Positions 16,108 through 24,907 of a stretch of DNA of 62,486 nucleotides are shown here, one piece after another. The notes beneath the pieces were generated by a model. The model worked only from the letters and a program-made list of their open reading frames with translations, ran no database searches and had not been told where the DNA came from. Position numbers and translations under genes: made by a program. This DNA is from Planctomycetota bacterium. Its GTDB lineage: Bacteria; Planctomycetota; Planctomycetia; Pirellulales; Pirellulaceae. The stretch spans positions 1 to 62,486 of the forward strand of contig JAEZAS010000509.1 of the NCBI GenBank assembly GCA_023430365.1, written 5' to 3'. How positions within the stretch are numbered: position 1 is the stretch's first letter; every line of letters starts with the position of its first letter.

Positions 16108-17124
16108 ATGGGGCTTTCCCACCTTGGCCGGCCCGCCGCTGTGAATCCAACCCTCTATCCGCCCACTCAGCCGACTCGCTACGGCGTCATCGACCCGGTC
16201 GTGTTCGGCACCCTCTGTGGGCTCGTATCCGCTGCCGTCTATACCGCCGCAAACGCATGTCTGCGGGCGGTGCACGATCTCGACCCGGTCTGGGTCTCGG
16301 CGGTCAAGGCAGTTCCCACCGTGGGGTGCATGATCCCGTGGATGTTGCTGCACTATCGCAACGGCGTGCGGCTGATGCCGCGGGCGAGAGTGCTCGTCGC
16401 CATCGCGGCGGCTGGCCTGTGCGGCCAATTGCTAGGGAACGTCTCGTTCCAGTGGGCCCTGGGTCAGATTGGAATGGCTTTGACGGTTCCACTGACGCTC
16501 GGGGGCATGATCGTTTGCGCTTCGATTTTAGGACGAATTTTCCTTGGCGAACCGGTATCGACTCGGATGGGTGTCGCGGTGAGTGTTCTGCTTGTAGCGA
16601 TGGCAGTGCTCTCGCTGGGAGCGGACGATGCTCGCCGATCGCTCGCTCCGGTCGCGTCGAACCCGTGGTCCTTGGTCGCCGGCGTTGCAGCGGCTGGGGG
16701 ATCGGGGTTGGCCTACTCCGTTTTGAATGTCGTGATTCGTTGGAGCGTCAGCAGACACGCTTCGTTGCCCGTGACCCTCTTTACCGTGTCGATCATGGGC
16801 CTCGTTAGCTTGGGGAGTGTGAGCTTCCTCCGCATCGGCTGGAGCGGCATGGTTGCGACGTCAACCAGCGATTGGTGGATCATGCTCGGCGCGGGGATTT
16901 GCAACGCGATTGCCTTCGTGGCGCTCACCAAGTCTTTGCAGTTGACCAACGTGGTCTACGTGAACGCGCTCAATGCCACCCAGGCGACGATGGCCGCCGT
17001 GGCCGGAGTGCTGATCTTTCAAGAGGCGGTGTCCAAGGCCCTGGTCGCGGGCGTTGGACTTACCATTGTCGGGCTCCTGCTCATGAGGAAGGGCAGAGCA
17101 GGGACCGCTGTGAAACCCGAGTGA
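16108..17124 (+). CDS. EamA/DMT family transporter
   Basis: A 338-residue, about ten-helix membrane protein built of two EamA repeats. The first repeat begins G-T-L-C-G-L-V-S-A-A-V-Y-T-A-A-N and the second S-L-V-A-G-V-A-A-A-G-G-S-G-L-A-Y. The last helix is typical of drug/metabolite transporters (G-V-G-L-T-I-V-G-L-L-L-M-R-K). The likely role is export of a small metabolite; the substrate is not readable. The ATG at 16108 is preferred, but 16054 is possible. It is convergent with the small gene at 17264. Confidence 0.8.
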   Translation: MGLSHLGRPAAVNPTLYPPTQPTRYGVIDPVVFGTLCGLVSAAVYTAANACLRAVHDLDPVWVSAVKAVPTVGCMIPWMLLHYRNGVRLMPRARVLVAIAAAGLCGQLLGNVSFQWALGQIGMALTVPLTLGGMIVCASILGRIFLGEPVSTRMGVAVSVLLVAMAVLSLGADDARRSLAPVASNPWSLVAGVAAAGGSGLAYSVLNVVIRWSVSRHASLPVTLFTVSIMGLVSLGSVSFLRIGWSGMVATSTSDWWIMLGAGICNAIAFVALTKSLQLTNVVYVNALNATQATMAAVAGVLIFQEAVSKALVAGVGLTIVGLLLMRKGRAGTAVKPE

Positions 17125-17178
17125 ATAACTGCGGTCGCCCGTCCTCCGAAGATTGCCGAGCAAGGATTCGGCATGTTC

Positions 17179-17208
17179 AAAAAAAGAACGTCGCGAATGC
17201 GACGTTCT
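17179..17208 (-). terminator. Intrinsic terminator (minus strand)
   Basis: The 10-bp stem AGAACGTCGC / GCGACGTTCT (17185-17208) with a 4-base loop is followed on the minus strand by a T-run (A-run at 17179-17185). It lies 56 bases past the stop of the 67-codon gene and supports that gene being transcribed. A second hairpin (17225-17246) lies between them. Confidence 0.8.
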
Positions 17209-17263
17209 CAAGTAGGGACTCGCTGGCTGCCTTGTACGAGGCAGCCGTGCAACATTTCTAGAC

Positions 17264-17467
17264 TCAGCGGCCGACGCTGGCTCGGACGGCTCGCATCGTC
17301 CAATAAGGGCGAAACCGCTCTTCCATCGCGACCAGTTGGGTGTCCAGCTCGTCGTTAAACTTCACCCAGGCCGAGTTGGTGGCGTCGTAAACGACGCTAA
17401 CTTCCTGTTGGGAAGCCGGCTCGCGGGTTTCGACTTTGTTGGAAGCGTTCGGGATCATGGCGGACAC
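17264..17467 (-). CDS. Small hypothetical protein (67 aa)
   Basis: A 67-residue soluble protein, M-S-A-M-I-P-N-A-S-N-K-V-E-T-R, then V-V-Y-D-A-T-N-S-A-W-V-K-F-N-D-E-L and a basic C-terminus. AAGGAAAGGG precedes the ATG, and a strong terminator follows at 17208-17179. Both support a real single-gene transcript. I recognise no family. Confidence 0.6.
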   Translation of the reverse strand: MSAMIPNASNKVETREPASQQEVSVVYDATNSAWVKFNDELDTQLVAMEERFRPYWTMRAVRASVGR

Positions 17468-18069
17468 CCTTTCCTTGGAAGTGCCTCATTGGGTGCGGTC
17501 GTCTCTGTTGTGACGGAACAGAGAGCAACCGTCGTGCCATCCGTGACTGCACGATCCGCTGCGTAGCCTCTAAAGGCTGTGGAGAGTTAGCTTTTGCGTG
17601 CGATCTCGGCCGCCTGTACGTTGAACGGTGATAACGGTTTGTAGCCGATTCGTCCTCAGAATGCGACACCAGCCGTCTCACTTTAGAACGGCACGCGGCT
17701 TAGCCGCCGATCACCGTAAGTCGTTCGGGTCGCAAGATAACGGCTGGACCGGTTGCGCAGGCCCGCTGCCGATTTGGCGACCCACTCGCCGGGCGCTCAC
17801 GAATCTGGCAGTCGGCCGCTCGCCGGGCATTTATCGGCTGCGACATCCGGCCGCCCGTGTACATCCGCAACTCTCAGGAACGGTCCGCTCGGGTCTTGCC
17901 CGCGCCTCCGCGGGGAAACTTGAAATTATTTTCCCTTCCCAGCCAAGAGTTTGCCTATCGCGGCGAAAGACTCCCTATGACCGCGAAATTGCGCGGGCCT
18001 TGTTCCGCATTTGGTTTTCATAGTTCGAGGCTGATCCAAGGCGAAGCCGAGACAACGGAGGGCAGTCAG
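17468..18069. other. Gene-free region before the signalling block
   Basis: About 600 bases with no convincing gene. Long frames through it read like random GC-rich translation. It should contain the divergent promoters of the 67-aa gene and of the coiled-coil gene at 18070. No clear -35/-10 pair is visible. Confidence 0.4.
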
Positions 18070-18873
18070 ATGGTGAAAAAGGGGATTGCGATTGGTGGAG
18101 CCGTGCTGCTTCTGCTCGGCTTGTTCTTTGGCCGGGATGCGGCGAGCTACGTCGGCACGACGACCGGCTGGGTCCGCGACTCGGTCCACAACAGCATTCC
18201 GGTCACGTTCGAAATCGAACGGGCCAAGCGGATGATCAAGGATCTCGATCCCGAGGTGCAGCGCAACATGCACCTGATCGCTAAGGAAGAGGTCGAAGTC
18301 AGCAATCTGCGCGAGCAGATCGACGTTGCCGAGCGTCAGCTGGCCAAGAGCAAGTCGGACATCGAACGGCTGACCCGCGACCTGAAGCAGGGTGGCAGCG
18401 AATTCGTGTATGCCGGCAAGAGCTACACGGAAAAGCAGGTCGAAAACGACCTCGCCCGCCGCTTTGAGCAGTTCAAGGTGAAGTCGTCGACATTCGAGAA
18501 GCTCCAGCAGGTGCTGGCTGCCCGCGAGCGGGGCCTGTCGGCTGGCCGCGAGAAGCTGAAGGCGATGCAAGCCGCTCGCCAGCAGCTCGAAGTCGATGTC
18601 GCCAACATGGAAGCCCGGCTGGAGATGGTCCGCGTGGCTCAGTCGACCAGCGAAATCAACTTCGATGACAGCCACCTGGCCCGCACCCGCGACCTGGTGA
18701 AAGACATCGGAGCCCGGATTGACGTAGCCGAGAAGCTGGTGAACGCCGAGACCTCGTACCCAGGACAGATCGACCTGGACGAGACCGAGACGTCGAACAT
18801 CACCGAGCAGATCACCGCGTACTTCCAGCAGTCGGACAAGCACGAAACCGAAACGGTTGTGAAGCTCGACTAA
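18070..18873 (+). CDS. Membrane-anchored coiled-coil protein
   Basis: A 267-residue protein. A short positive start and a hydrophobic helix (I-A-I-G-G-A-V-L-L-L-L-G-L-F-F-G) anchor it. Residues about 45-215 are heptad-rich coiled coil (E-V-S-N-L-R-E-Q-I-D-V-A-E-R-Q-L, then the long Arg/Glu/Gln stretch), and the tail is acidic. There are no catalytic motifs. It is the first gene of a plus-strand run with FHA, kinase and sigma genes, so a scaffold or envelope-stress sensor role is possible but only inferred from position. The start at 18070 has GGAGGG upstream. Confidence 0.7.
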   Translation: MVKKGIAIGGAVLLLLGLFFGRDAASYVGTTTGWVRDSVHNSIPVTFEIERAKRMIKDLDPEVQRNMHLIAKEEVEVSNLREQIDVAERQLAKSKSDIERLTRDLKQGGSEFVYAGKSYTEKQVENDLARRFEQFKVKSSTFEKLQQVLAARERGLSAGREKLKAMQAARQQLEVDVANMEARLEMVRVAQSTSEINFDDSHLARTRDLVKDIGARIDVAEKLVNAETSYPGQIDLDETETSNITEQITAYFQQSDKHETETVVKLD

Positions 18874-18877
18874 GGTG

Positions 18878-18990
18878 CGTAGGGTAGGCTTCCAGCCTGC
18901 CCGCGCAGAGAATGACGAATGCTTCAATGACGAATGACCAATGAGGTAACTTGCTTCATTGGTCATTCGGGCTTCGTCATTCGTCATTTT
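18878..18990. repeat. Dispersed palindromes of families F and E
   Basis: Family F at 18878-18903 (GTAGGGTAGGCTTCCAGCCT then GCCC) recurs at 23949-23979 and inverted at 53815-53840. Family E at 18910-18990 combines AATGACGAATGACCAATG and CATTGGTCATTCGGGCTTCG, and recurs at 24791-24875 and 53736-53768. The arms are mutually complementary, so the RNA would fold into a long hairpin. Confidence 0.7.
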
Positions 18991-19015
18991 CGTAGGCCAA
19001 GGGCCTCTCTACGAT

Positions 19016-19043
19016 AGGGAACGCAGTTCTGCGTTCCCTTTTT
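19016..19043 (+). terminator. Terminator-like hairpin before the FHA gene
   Basis: AGGGAACGCAG (19016-19026) / CTGCGTTCCCT (19029-19039) followed by T5. It ends 12 bases before the ATG of the FHA gene, so it would either separate that gene from the coiled-coil gene or act as an attenuator. Its flanks resemble the hairpin at 88-109, so it may be a dispersed repeat. Confidence 0.55.
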
Positions 19044-19054
19044 CATGGCGAGCA

Positions 19055-20449
19055 ATGGGTTTCATGTTTCAAGCCTGGCGATACAAACTGCGGCAGGCTC
19101 AAGTCGCCCTGGACGACGGGAGACTTGAAGAGGCCAGCCGAATGCTGCAGGAGGGGGATCTGCCGTCCTACCTTCCCGCTCAGCAGATGCTCGGCGAAGT
19201 GGCCGGCCGGATCGGCCAGCGGGGCGTTGAAAAAGCACGCACGGGAGATTGGCAGGCGGCGTGGCGCGACCTCGAAGCCGCCCGGCAGTTGCAGGGAGAA
19301 TCGACCGGCTGGCTGCAATCGCAGCAGGCGATTGTCGATGTCGTGATCGCCGCCGCCGTCAAACACCTTCAGGCTGGCGATGTGTCTGGGGCCGGGACGC
19401 TGCTCGATTCGCTCCACCGCCGCAACCTGGCCGCTTCGGCGGTGCAGGAACTGCGCGAAGTGGCCCGCCGGGTCGAGTCAGCCCAAAAGCTGGCCCAGCG
19501 AGGCAAGTTTTCGGACTGCGAAACGCAACTCGCCGCCGCGGCGCAGCTTCGCCCGGACTTGAAGCAACTCGATGAGCAGCGAGAGCTCTGCCGGCAAAAG
19601 GGAGAACGCTATCGGACTCTCCACGAGCAGCTCCATCGCGCCATGGCCGCCGAAGACTGGACGGAGGTCCTCCGGCGGGCGGATGAGGTTCTGGAACTCG
19701 CCCCTCAATGTCGCGTGTCGCGTGAGGCCCGGCGCAAGGCCTGGAGCCAGGTCGGCGCCAAAGTGCCCGATTCCCAGCGGCTCGGCCTGACGACGCCCTG
19801 GAACGGAGCTCTGGGGGTTCCGACAGCGGATCAAAGGCGCGACGAAGCTCCCCACCGGCGTTCGCCGCGATTCCTGATGTGGATCGACGCGGTCGGCGGC
19901 TACCTGGTCTGCCTCGGAGACGAAGTCGTCATTGGCCAGGCGGGTCCCGCCGGCCGGGCCGATATTCCCGTTCAAGCCGACATTTCCCGGCAGCATGTGA
20001 AGATCGTCCGCCAAGGCGAAGGCTATCTGATCGAGCCTCTCGCCGGCCCGGTTAACCTCAGCGGCAAGCCGATCTCATCCGCCGCCCTCCTCACGGATGG
20101 CGCAGAAATCGAACTCGGAACCGCCGTCCGGCTGCGTTTTCGCAAACCACACGCTCTCAGTGCGTCCGCCCGGCTCGAGATCGTCAGCCGGCATCGGACT
20201 CAGCCCTTCGCGGACGCGATCCTGCTGATGGCTGAGTCGTGCGTCCTGGGCCCGAAACGGCAGAACCACGTCGTCTGCCGCGACTGGTCGGGCGATGTGG
20301 TCCTCTATCGCAACGACGGCAAGCTCTTCTGCCGGGCCATGGAATCAATCGAAATCGACGGTCAGCTGCACACCTCGCGCGGTCCGGTGGAACCAACCTC
20401 GCGCATCGTGGGTACCGACTTTACCGTGAGCCTTGAGCCCCTCGCCTGA
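19055..20449 (+). CDS. TPR/FHA-domain signalling protein
   Basis: A 464-residue protein. The first 230 residues form helical TPR-like repeats (A-L-D-D-G-R-L-E-E-A-S-R, D-W-Q-A-A-W-R-D-L-E-A-A). A forkhead-associated domain follows at about 280-365, with V-V-I-G-Q-A-G and the phosphothreonine-binding S-R-Q-H-V-K-I-V. A second, weaker FHA-like half (about 370-464) has V-L-G-P-K-R-Q-N-H-V-V. FHA domains read Ser/Thr phosphorylation, and the next gene is a Ser/Thr kinase, so this is a likely kinase partner. The ATG at 19055 is chosen because the upstream frame is repeat DNA. Confidence 0.85.
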   Translation: MGFMFQAWRYKLRQAQVALDDGRLEEASRMLQEGDLPSYLPAQQMLGEVAGRIGQRGVEKARTGDWQAAWRDLEAARQLQGESTGWLQSQQAIVDVVIAAAVKHLQAGDVSGAGTLLDSLHRRNLAASAVQELREVARRVESAQKLAQRGKFSDCETQLAAAAQLRPDLKQLDEQRELCRQKGERYRTLHEQLHRAMAAEDWTEVLRRADEVLELAPQCRVSREARRKAWSQVGAKVPDSQRLGLTTPWNGALGVPTADQRRDEAPHRRSPRFLMWIDAVGGYLVCLGDEVVIGQAGPAGRADIPVQADISRQHVKIVRQGEGYLIEPLAGPVNLSGKPISSAALLTDGAEIELGTAVRLRFRKPHALSASARLEIVSRHRTQPFADAILLMAESCVLGPKRQNHVVCRDWSGDVVLYRNDGKLFCRAMESIEIDGQLHTSRGPVEPTSRIVGTDFTVSLEPLA

Positions 20450-20452
20450 CCC

Positions 20453-20482
20453 CGCAGCCGGGGCGTAACACGCCCCGGAGAA
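20453..20482 (-). repeat. Palindrome family C, copy C6
   Basis: On the minus strand it reads TTCTCCGG, GGCGT, loop GTT, ACGCC, then CCGGCTGCG. It starts 4 bases after the FHA gene stop. Confidence 0.75.
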
Positions 20483-20770
20483 AGGCGGCAGGAGGATTGC
20501 TTCCAGGTAGAGCACAGAGAGGAGAGTTCAGAGAGCAGAGAGCAGAGAGCAGGGGAGGATGACGCCAGAGTTTGAGGGTCGAGGCGCTAGGGCTAGGAGC
20601 ACCCGCTAGCGACACAATTCCGGAGCCCTCGGTTTGGCCGCTGAAAAACTGGCGATTGCGGGGGTGTTATCCGTTGGTTTCGCTTGCGGTAAAGCCCATA
20701 ACCATCCGGGGTTAAGCGCAATCTGGCGAAAACCAGATGAAACTTTCCAAGAAAAACAAGCTGACAACGA
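20483..20770. other. Gene-free region upstream of the kinase
   Basis: It holds tandem AGAGCAGAG words (20512-20560) that recur inverted near 5895-5925. An A-rich stretch (GAAACTTTCCAAGAAAAACA, 20740-20760) leads into promoter candidate P3. No gene is visible. Confidence 0.45.
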
Positions 20771-20796
20771 AAACCCTTAAGCCCGGCGAGTGTCTA
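20771..20796 (+). promoter_or_regulatory. Candidate ECF-sigma promoter P3
   Basis: AAACCCTT at 20771-20778 and GTCTA at 20792-20796 keep the 21-base spacing seen in P1 and P2 (GAACCTT ... GTCTA). An A-rich tract lies upstream. It would give a leader of about 75 bases before the kinase ATG at 20878. Confidence 0.4.
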
Positions 20797-20877
20797 GGCT
20801 GATGGATGATCTTCCAGCCGATTTGCCGAACTTAGGGCTGTGCGACGACATGGCGCCCAGCAGGGGAAACTGGACAA

Positions 20878-22953
20878 ATGATTCGAGATGCCGCTACTTT
20901 AGAAGCAGGCGTCCCGCAACAGGGCGGATCGCCCAACGACTTTTCTCCGCCTGCCGCTCCTCGCGGGGGTGTCATGAAGTTTCTCTATGCCAGTGGCTCG
21001 CGGCCGCTCGACGGATACACGATCAAGCGTGGCATCGGCCGGGGTGGTTTCGGCGAGGTCTACTTTGCGACTAGCGATGCCGGCAAAGAAGTTGCGCTCA
21101 AGCACGTTGAGCGGAACCTCGATGTCGAGCTGCGCGGCGTCGGCCAGTGCCTCAACCTGAAGCACATCAATCTGATCGACCTGTACGACGTCCGTTACGA
21201 CGACCAGGGAGAAGCCTGGGTCGTGATGGAATACGTCGCGGGCGAAAGCCTGAAAGACGTCATCGACCGCAATCCGACCGGCCTGCCGCTCGAAGAGGTC
21301 GATCACTGGTTCCGCGGCGTGGCCGCTGGGGTGCGCTACCTGCACGATCACGGCATCGTGCACCGTGACCTGAAGCCGGGCAACATTTTCGAAGACAGCG
21401 GCATCGTCAAGATTGGCGACTACGGCCTCTCGAAGTTCATCTCCTGCAGCCGGCGGAGCGGTCAGACGGAGAGCGTCGGCACGTTCCACTACATGGCCCC
21501 CGAAATCGGCAAGGGCTCGTACGGCAAAGAGATCGACATCTACGCCCTGGGCATCGTCCTGTACGAAATGATCACCGGCCGGGTTCCCTTCGAGGGGGAG
21601 AGCAGCCAGGAGATCATCATGAAACACCTGACAGCCGATCCTGACCTGTCGGCTGTCCCCGCCGAATATCGTTCGCTGATCCAGCGAGCCATGCAGAAGG
21701 ACCCCGAGAAGCGTTTTCACGACGTTTCGGAGCTCGTCGAGCTGCTGCCGGTTCCGGGAATGGCTCAGCCGGTTGCGGCCGTCGTCACTCCCGTGGCTTC
21801 CGTGGGCGCCGCACGCGCGCAGCGCCGTGAAGCGGAGTTTCGCACGCCGCCGATCTACATCGGCGACGACGAACGCGAAATCCTGATGGGTCCCGTCCGT
21901 CCGGTGGTCAATCCACGTTCGGTCAAGAACGGCGCTCCTCCGCCGCGCGTTGTTTTGGCGCGAAATGCCAAGAATGAAGAGCCGATCGCGAAAGCCTTTA
22001 AAGAGAACTGGTCGAGGCTTTCCGGTTGGTGGAACACCGGCCCGATGGCGATGCCGATCAAGATCGTCGTTCTCGTCGGCGTATTGCTGCTGGGCGTGTT
22101 CCACGCCGCCTGGCTGGTTCCGCTGGCGCTGACGCTCGCCGCCGTTTACGTGGTGTACCTGGGAATTCGGATGGTTGCTGACACGCTCAACGCTTCGCCC
22201 GCCGCTGTGGCGGTTGGGCCGACGCCTCAATATCGCAGCGAAGGCTGGCGCACGCTCTCCGCCGAGCAGCAAGGTCGGGCGGCGCTGCGGATGCGCACCT
22301 TTGGTGATCGGGCCGCGGAACTGAGCGGGTCGATGCTGGCGGCGGCGCTGAATTCGGCGGTGCTGACCGTCATCATGCTGGTCCTGACCAACAACCCGAT
22401 CGACGGCAGCATGTCGACGATTGGCGGAGGGGTCTGGCTGTGGCTGGTCACGACGATGTGCGCTTGGGCCGTCCTCGTTGCCGGCAAATTCATGGAAAGC
22501 TCGTCCGGGGAACAAATCCGCCGGCGTTTTGCGATGCTCGTGGTCGGCATGTTGCTGGCGCTCGTGGCGTTTAGCCTCAGCCAGTATCTGATGGTCGACA
22601 TGGTGACCATGCTCGACAGCGAAGTTGCCCGCTATCCACGCTGGCAGCGAGGCATGCTCGAGTCGGGGACTGGAGCCCCGCTGCTCCCCGCCTACCTGGC
22701 GTTCTTTGGCGCCGTGTTTGGCACGGTCGGCTGGTGGAAACAAACCGATCCACTGCGGAGCTCTCGCCTGGTGGTGGGTCGGCTCATTACGACCGGCGTG
22801 ATTGGCCTGATCTGGATGCAGATCTGGCCGTTCCCTGGTCCGTGGGGATATTTCCTGCCCGTGGCGACTGCCATCGCCGTGCAGCTTTCGTCCCCGTGGT
22901 TGAACAAGCAGGAACGGGCCGCGATGCGGCAGCGTTTTCAGGAGGCAAGGTGA
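20878..22953 (+). CDS. Membrane Ser/Thr protein kinase
   Basis: A 691-residue protein. The kinase domain (about 45-300) has the glycine loop G-I-G-R-G-G-F-G-E-V-Y, Lys in E-V-A-L-K-H-V, H-R-D-L-K-P-G-N, the metal-binding motif as D-Y-G instead of D-F-G, and M-A-P-E. The C-terminal half has about eight membrane helices (about residues 394-672) instead of the usual extracellular sensor, so sensing may occur in the bilayer. The start may be 20878 or 20974 (M-K-F-L-Y-A, behind GGGGG). Its stop overlaps the next gene. It probably phosphorylates the FHA protein or neighbours. Confidence 0.88.
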   Translation: MIRDAATLEAGVPQQGGSPNDFSPPAAPRGGVMKFLYASGSRPLDGYTIKRGIGRGGFGEVYFATSDAGKEVALKHVERNLDVELRGVGQCLNLKHINLIDLYDVRYDDQGEAWVVMEYVAGESLKDVIDRNPTGLPLEEVDHWFRGVAAGVRYLHDHGIVHRDLKPGNIFEDSGIVKIGDYGLSKFISCSRRSGQTESVGTFHYMAPEIGKGSYGKEIDIYALGIVLYEMITGRVPFEGESSQEIIMKHLTADPDLSAVPAEYRSLIQRAMQKDPEKRFHDVSELVELLPVPGMAQPVAAVVTPVASVGAARAQRREAEFRTPPIYIGDDEREILMGPVRPVVNPRSVKNGAPPPRVVLARNAKNEEPIAKAFKENWSRLSGWWNTGPMAMPIKIVVLVGVLLLGVFHAAWLVPLALTLAAVYVVYLGIRMVADTLNASPAAVAVGPTPQYRSEGWRTLSAEQQGRAALRMRTFGDRAAELSGSMLAAALNSAVLTVIMLVLTNNPIDGSMSTIGGGVWLWLVTTMCAWAVLVAGKFMESSSGEQIRRRFAMLVVGMLLALVAFSLSQYLMVDMVTMLDSEVARYPRWQRGMLESGTGAPLLPAYLAFFGAVFGTVGWWKQTDPLRSSRLVVGRLITTGVIGLIWMQIWPFPGPWGYFLPVATAIAVQLSSPWLNKQERAAMRQRFQEAR

Positions 22954-23948
22954 GCGTCATGTGGTTGGTTGTCACCGTGATTGGATTGCTGGGCTGCATG
23001 GCGTTTGGCGCCTGGCCGCTGGTGGTCTGCCGTCAGCTCGCTCCCGTGTGGCGCGGGGCAGTCGGAACGCTCTGCGTGCTGGTCGGTACGGTCGTGTTCG
23101 CGGGCGTCTGCTCGGCCAATGCTTGGGCGGATAGCGGCGAGGCGAAGGCCGAAAGCGGAGAGCAAAATACGGAAAGCGGCGACGCCAAGGCCGATTCGAA
23201 GGAAGCTGACATTCCTGATTCCGCTCCTTCGTCGGCGAGCGACTCCGATCCGTACAAACCGGGCGCGAAGGTGGCTGAAAAGGAATCGGCTGAAGATGGC
23301 GGCAGTGCTTCCGCAGCCGAGCTCACCCCGTCTGCAAAGACGGTGGTCGAATCGAGCGACGCAATTGAGATCGAAACGGCGCCGGAGGGAGTCATCATCC
23401 CGCCTGGACGGCCGAGCTGGGTGGAAGCTCCGCCGATGCACGTCGGCGAGCTTCACACGACGGCCGTTTCGTCCGGTCCCTTTGCGCGGGCCCAGGACTG
23501 CTGGCGGGAGTTCGACAACCAGCTTGTCGAGGCGACCAACGAGTACATCGCCGAGCACTTGGGGCAGTCGTTCGCGACTCAGTTCATCCGTTACGACGCC
23601 AAAACCATTCGTACGCGTTTGCTCAAGCCCGAGAACATCTACCACGAGCAGATCGTGGTTTCGATCGGTCCCATGCACCAGGTGCACGGCCTGCTGGAAT
23701 TCACACCGGAGTTTCGCAGCGAACTCGACCAGCGCTGGGCGCAGGTCACGCGCTATAGCCGCCTGTCTCAAGTTGGCCTGGGATCGTTTGCGTTGCTGTC
23801 GCTGCTGAGCGTGGTGTTCGGCTATTTCCGCCTCGACAATGCAACGCGAGGCTACTACACGGGACGCTTGCAGTTCCTAACGGCGGCGGCGATACTAGCC
23901 ATCGTTGGTGTGGGAGTCGTTGCCGCCCGCTGGGTGGTGTGGATGTGA
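22950..23948 (+). CDS. Membrane protein coupled to the kinase
   Basis: A 332-residue protein with two hydrophobic segments near the N-terminus, an acidic Ser/Glu/Ala-rich linker, a soluble region (residues about 140-270) and two C-terminal membrane helices. The GTG at 22950 overlaps the kinase stop (GTGA) and has GGAGG 4 bases upstream, so the two are translationally coupled. An ATG at 22959 is the alternative. No domain is recognised. It most likely works in a complex with the kinase. Confidence 0.7.
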   Translation: MSVMWLVVTVIGLLGCMAFGAWPLVVCRQLAPVWRGAVGTLCVLVGTVVFAGVCSANAWADSGEAKAESGEQNTESGDAKADSKEADIPDSAPSSASDSDPYKPGAKVAEKESAEDGGSASAAELTPSAKTVVESSDAIEIETAPEGVIIPPGRPSWVEAPPMHVGELHTTAVSSGPFARAQDCWREFDNQLVEATNEYIAEHLGQSFATQFIRYDAKTIRTRLLKPENIYHEQIVVSIGPMHQVHGLLEFTPEFRSELDQRWAQVTRYSRLSQVGLGSFALLSLLSVVFGYFRLDNATRGYYTGRLQFLTAAAILAIVGVGVVAARWVVWM

Positions 23949-24112
23949 CCGTAGGGCAAGCTTCCAGCTTGCCCGCCCTCTCCGCTCCCTCTCCTTTGAG
24001 AGAGGGCTGGGTTGAGAAAGGCTCACAGATCTCAGCTCATTCTGCTTCGCAGAGCAAGTCGCGGCTCATACCTCTCTCACCCTGACGCTCTCCCAAGGGG
24101 AGAGGGAACCAG
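23949..24112. repeat. Dispersed palindromes of families F and G
   Basis: A family F copy (GTAGGGCAAGCTTCCAGCTT, then GCCC) is followed by two family G hairpins: CCCTCTCCTTTGAGAGAGGG and CTCTCACCCTGACGCTCTCC with its AAGGGGAGAGGG arm. Family G recurs at 25698-25735 and 54108-54153. Confidence 0.65.
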
Positions 24113-24156
24113 ACTCCCAAGCCGCTCATCGCACGTTCCGGGAAGCGTCCAGAGGT

Positions 24157-24798
24157 ATGACCGCTTCGCAAGCCGACTCGCTTCTGATCGCCCGCATTCG
24201 TCAGGGGGACGACGAGGCTTGGAACGACCTGATCGCCCGTTACGAGGGTCGGCTTTTGGCCTTCGTCGAAAGCCGCATTGGCCGGCGCGGCCCGAGCGAA
24301 GACATCGTTCAGGAATCGTTCCTCGGCTTTCTCAACAGCCTGCCGAACTTCGACGGCAAGCGGCCGCTCGAGAGCTATCTGTTCTCGATCTGCGCCTACA
24401 AACTGACCGACCACCTGCGTCGAGAGGGTCGCCGACCTGCGGTGCCCATGTCGACAGCCTCCGACACCTCCGGTGACTGGCAGTTGCCGGGGCAGGGGAG
24501 AGGCGCCAGCAGCATCGCCCGCAGCGGCGAGCGAAAGAAACTCGAAGAGAAGGCCCTGGTCGATGCCCTGAACGAGCAGATCCAGCGCTGGCGGCAGAAG
24601 GGGGAATGGACCAAGCTCCGGTGCGCGGAGCTGCTGTTCGTCCGCGGCTGGGCGAACAAGGACGTGGCCGAAGAACTCGGCCTGACCGAACAACAGGTGG
24701 CGAACTACAAGTTCGATTTCATCGCCCGCCTGCGATCGCTGGTGAAGAAACAGGAACTGTCGGCAGAGGTGTTTCCGGAGTTGTATGAGGGCGAATGA
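24157..24798 (+). CDS. ECF-type RNA polymerase sigma factor
   Basis: A 213-residue protein. The sigma2 region has L-I-A-R-I-R-Q-G-D-D-E-A-W-N-D-L-I-A-R-Y, D-I-V-Q-E-S-F-L-G-F-L and R-P-L-E-S-Y-L-F-S-I-C-A-Y-K. A Gly/Ser-rich linker of about 45 residues follows, then region 4 with D-V-A-E-E-L-G-L-T-E-Q-Q-V-A-N-Y-K. It redirects RNA polymerase to a small regulon. It follows the kinase block and precedes AIM24 and an anti-sigma-like gene, so kinase signalling and sigma control may be linked. Confidence 0.85.
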   Translation: MTASQADSLLIARIRQGDDEAWNDLIARYEGRLLAFVESRIGRRGPSEDIVQESFLGFLNSLPNFDGKRPLESYLFSICAYKLTDHLRREGRRPAVPMSTASDTSGDWQLPGQGRGASSIARSGERKKLEEKALVDALNEQIQRWRQKGEWTKLRCAELLFVRGWANKDVAEELGLTEQQVANYKFDFIARLRSLVKKQELSAEVFPELYEGE

Positions 24799-24875
24799 CG
24801 AGTGACCAAATCCGAATTATCAATCAGGTCGCCGAAGTATCCATTGGTCATTCGTGCTTCGTCATTCGTCATTTC
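24791..24875. repeat. Dispersed palindrome family E (copy 2)
   Basis: Arms GAATGACGAGTGACCAAATC and CCATTGGTCATTCGTGCTTC / GTCATTCGTCATT fold onto each other. It lies between the sigma factor and AIM24 genes, overlapping the sigma factor's stop. Confidence 0.65.
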
Positions 24876-24907
24876 GCCCGAGCTTGCTTAACAGTACAGG
24901 ATCATCC

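Noticed and set aside
20899..22743. A 614-codon minus-strand frame opposite the kinase
   Set aside because: Same type of antisense artefact; the kinase motifs on the plus strand are decisive.
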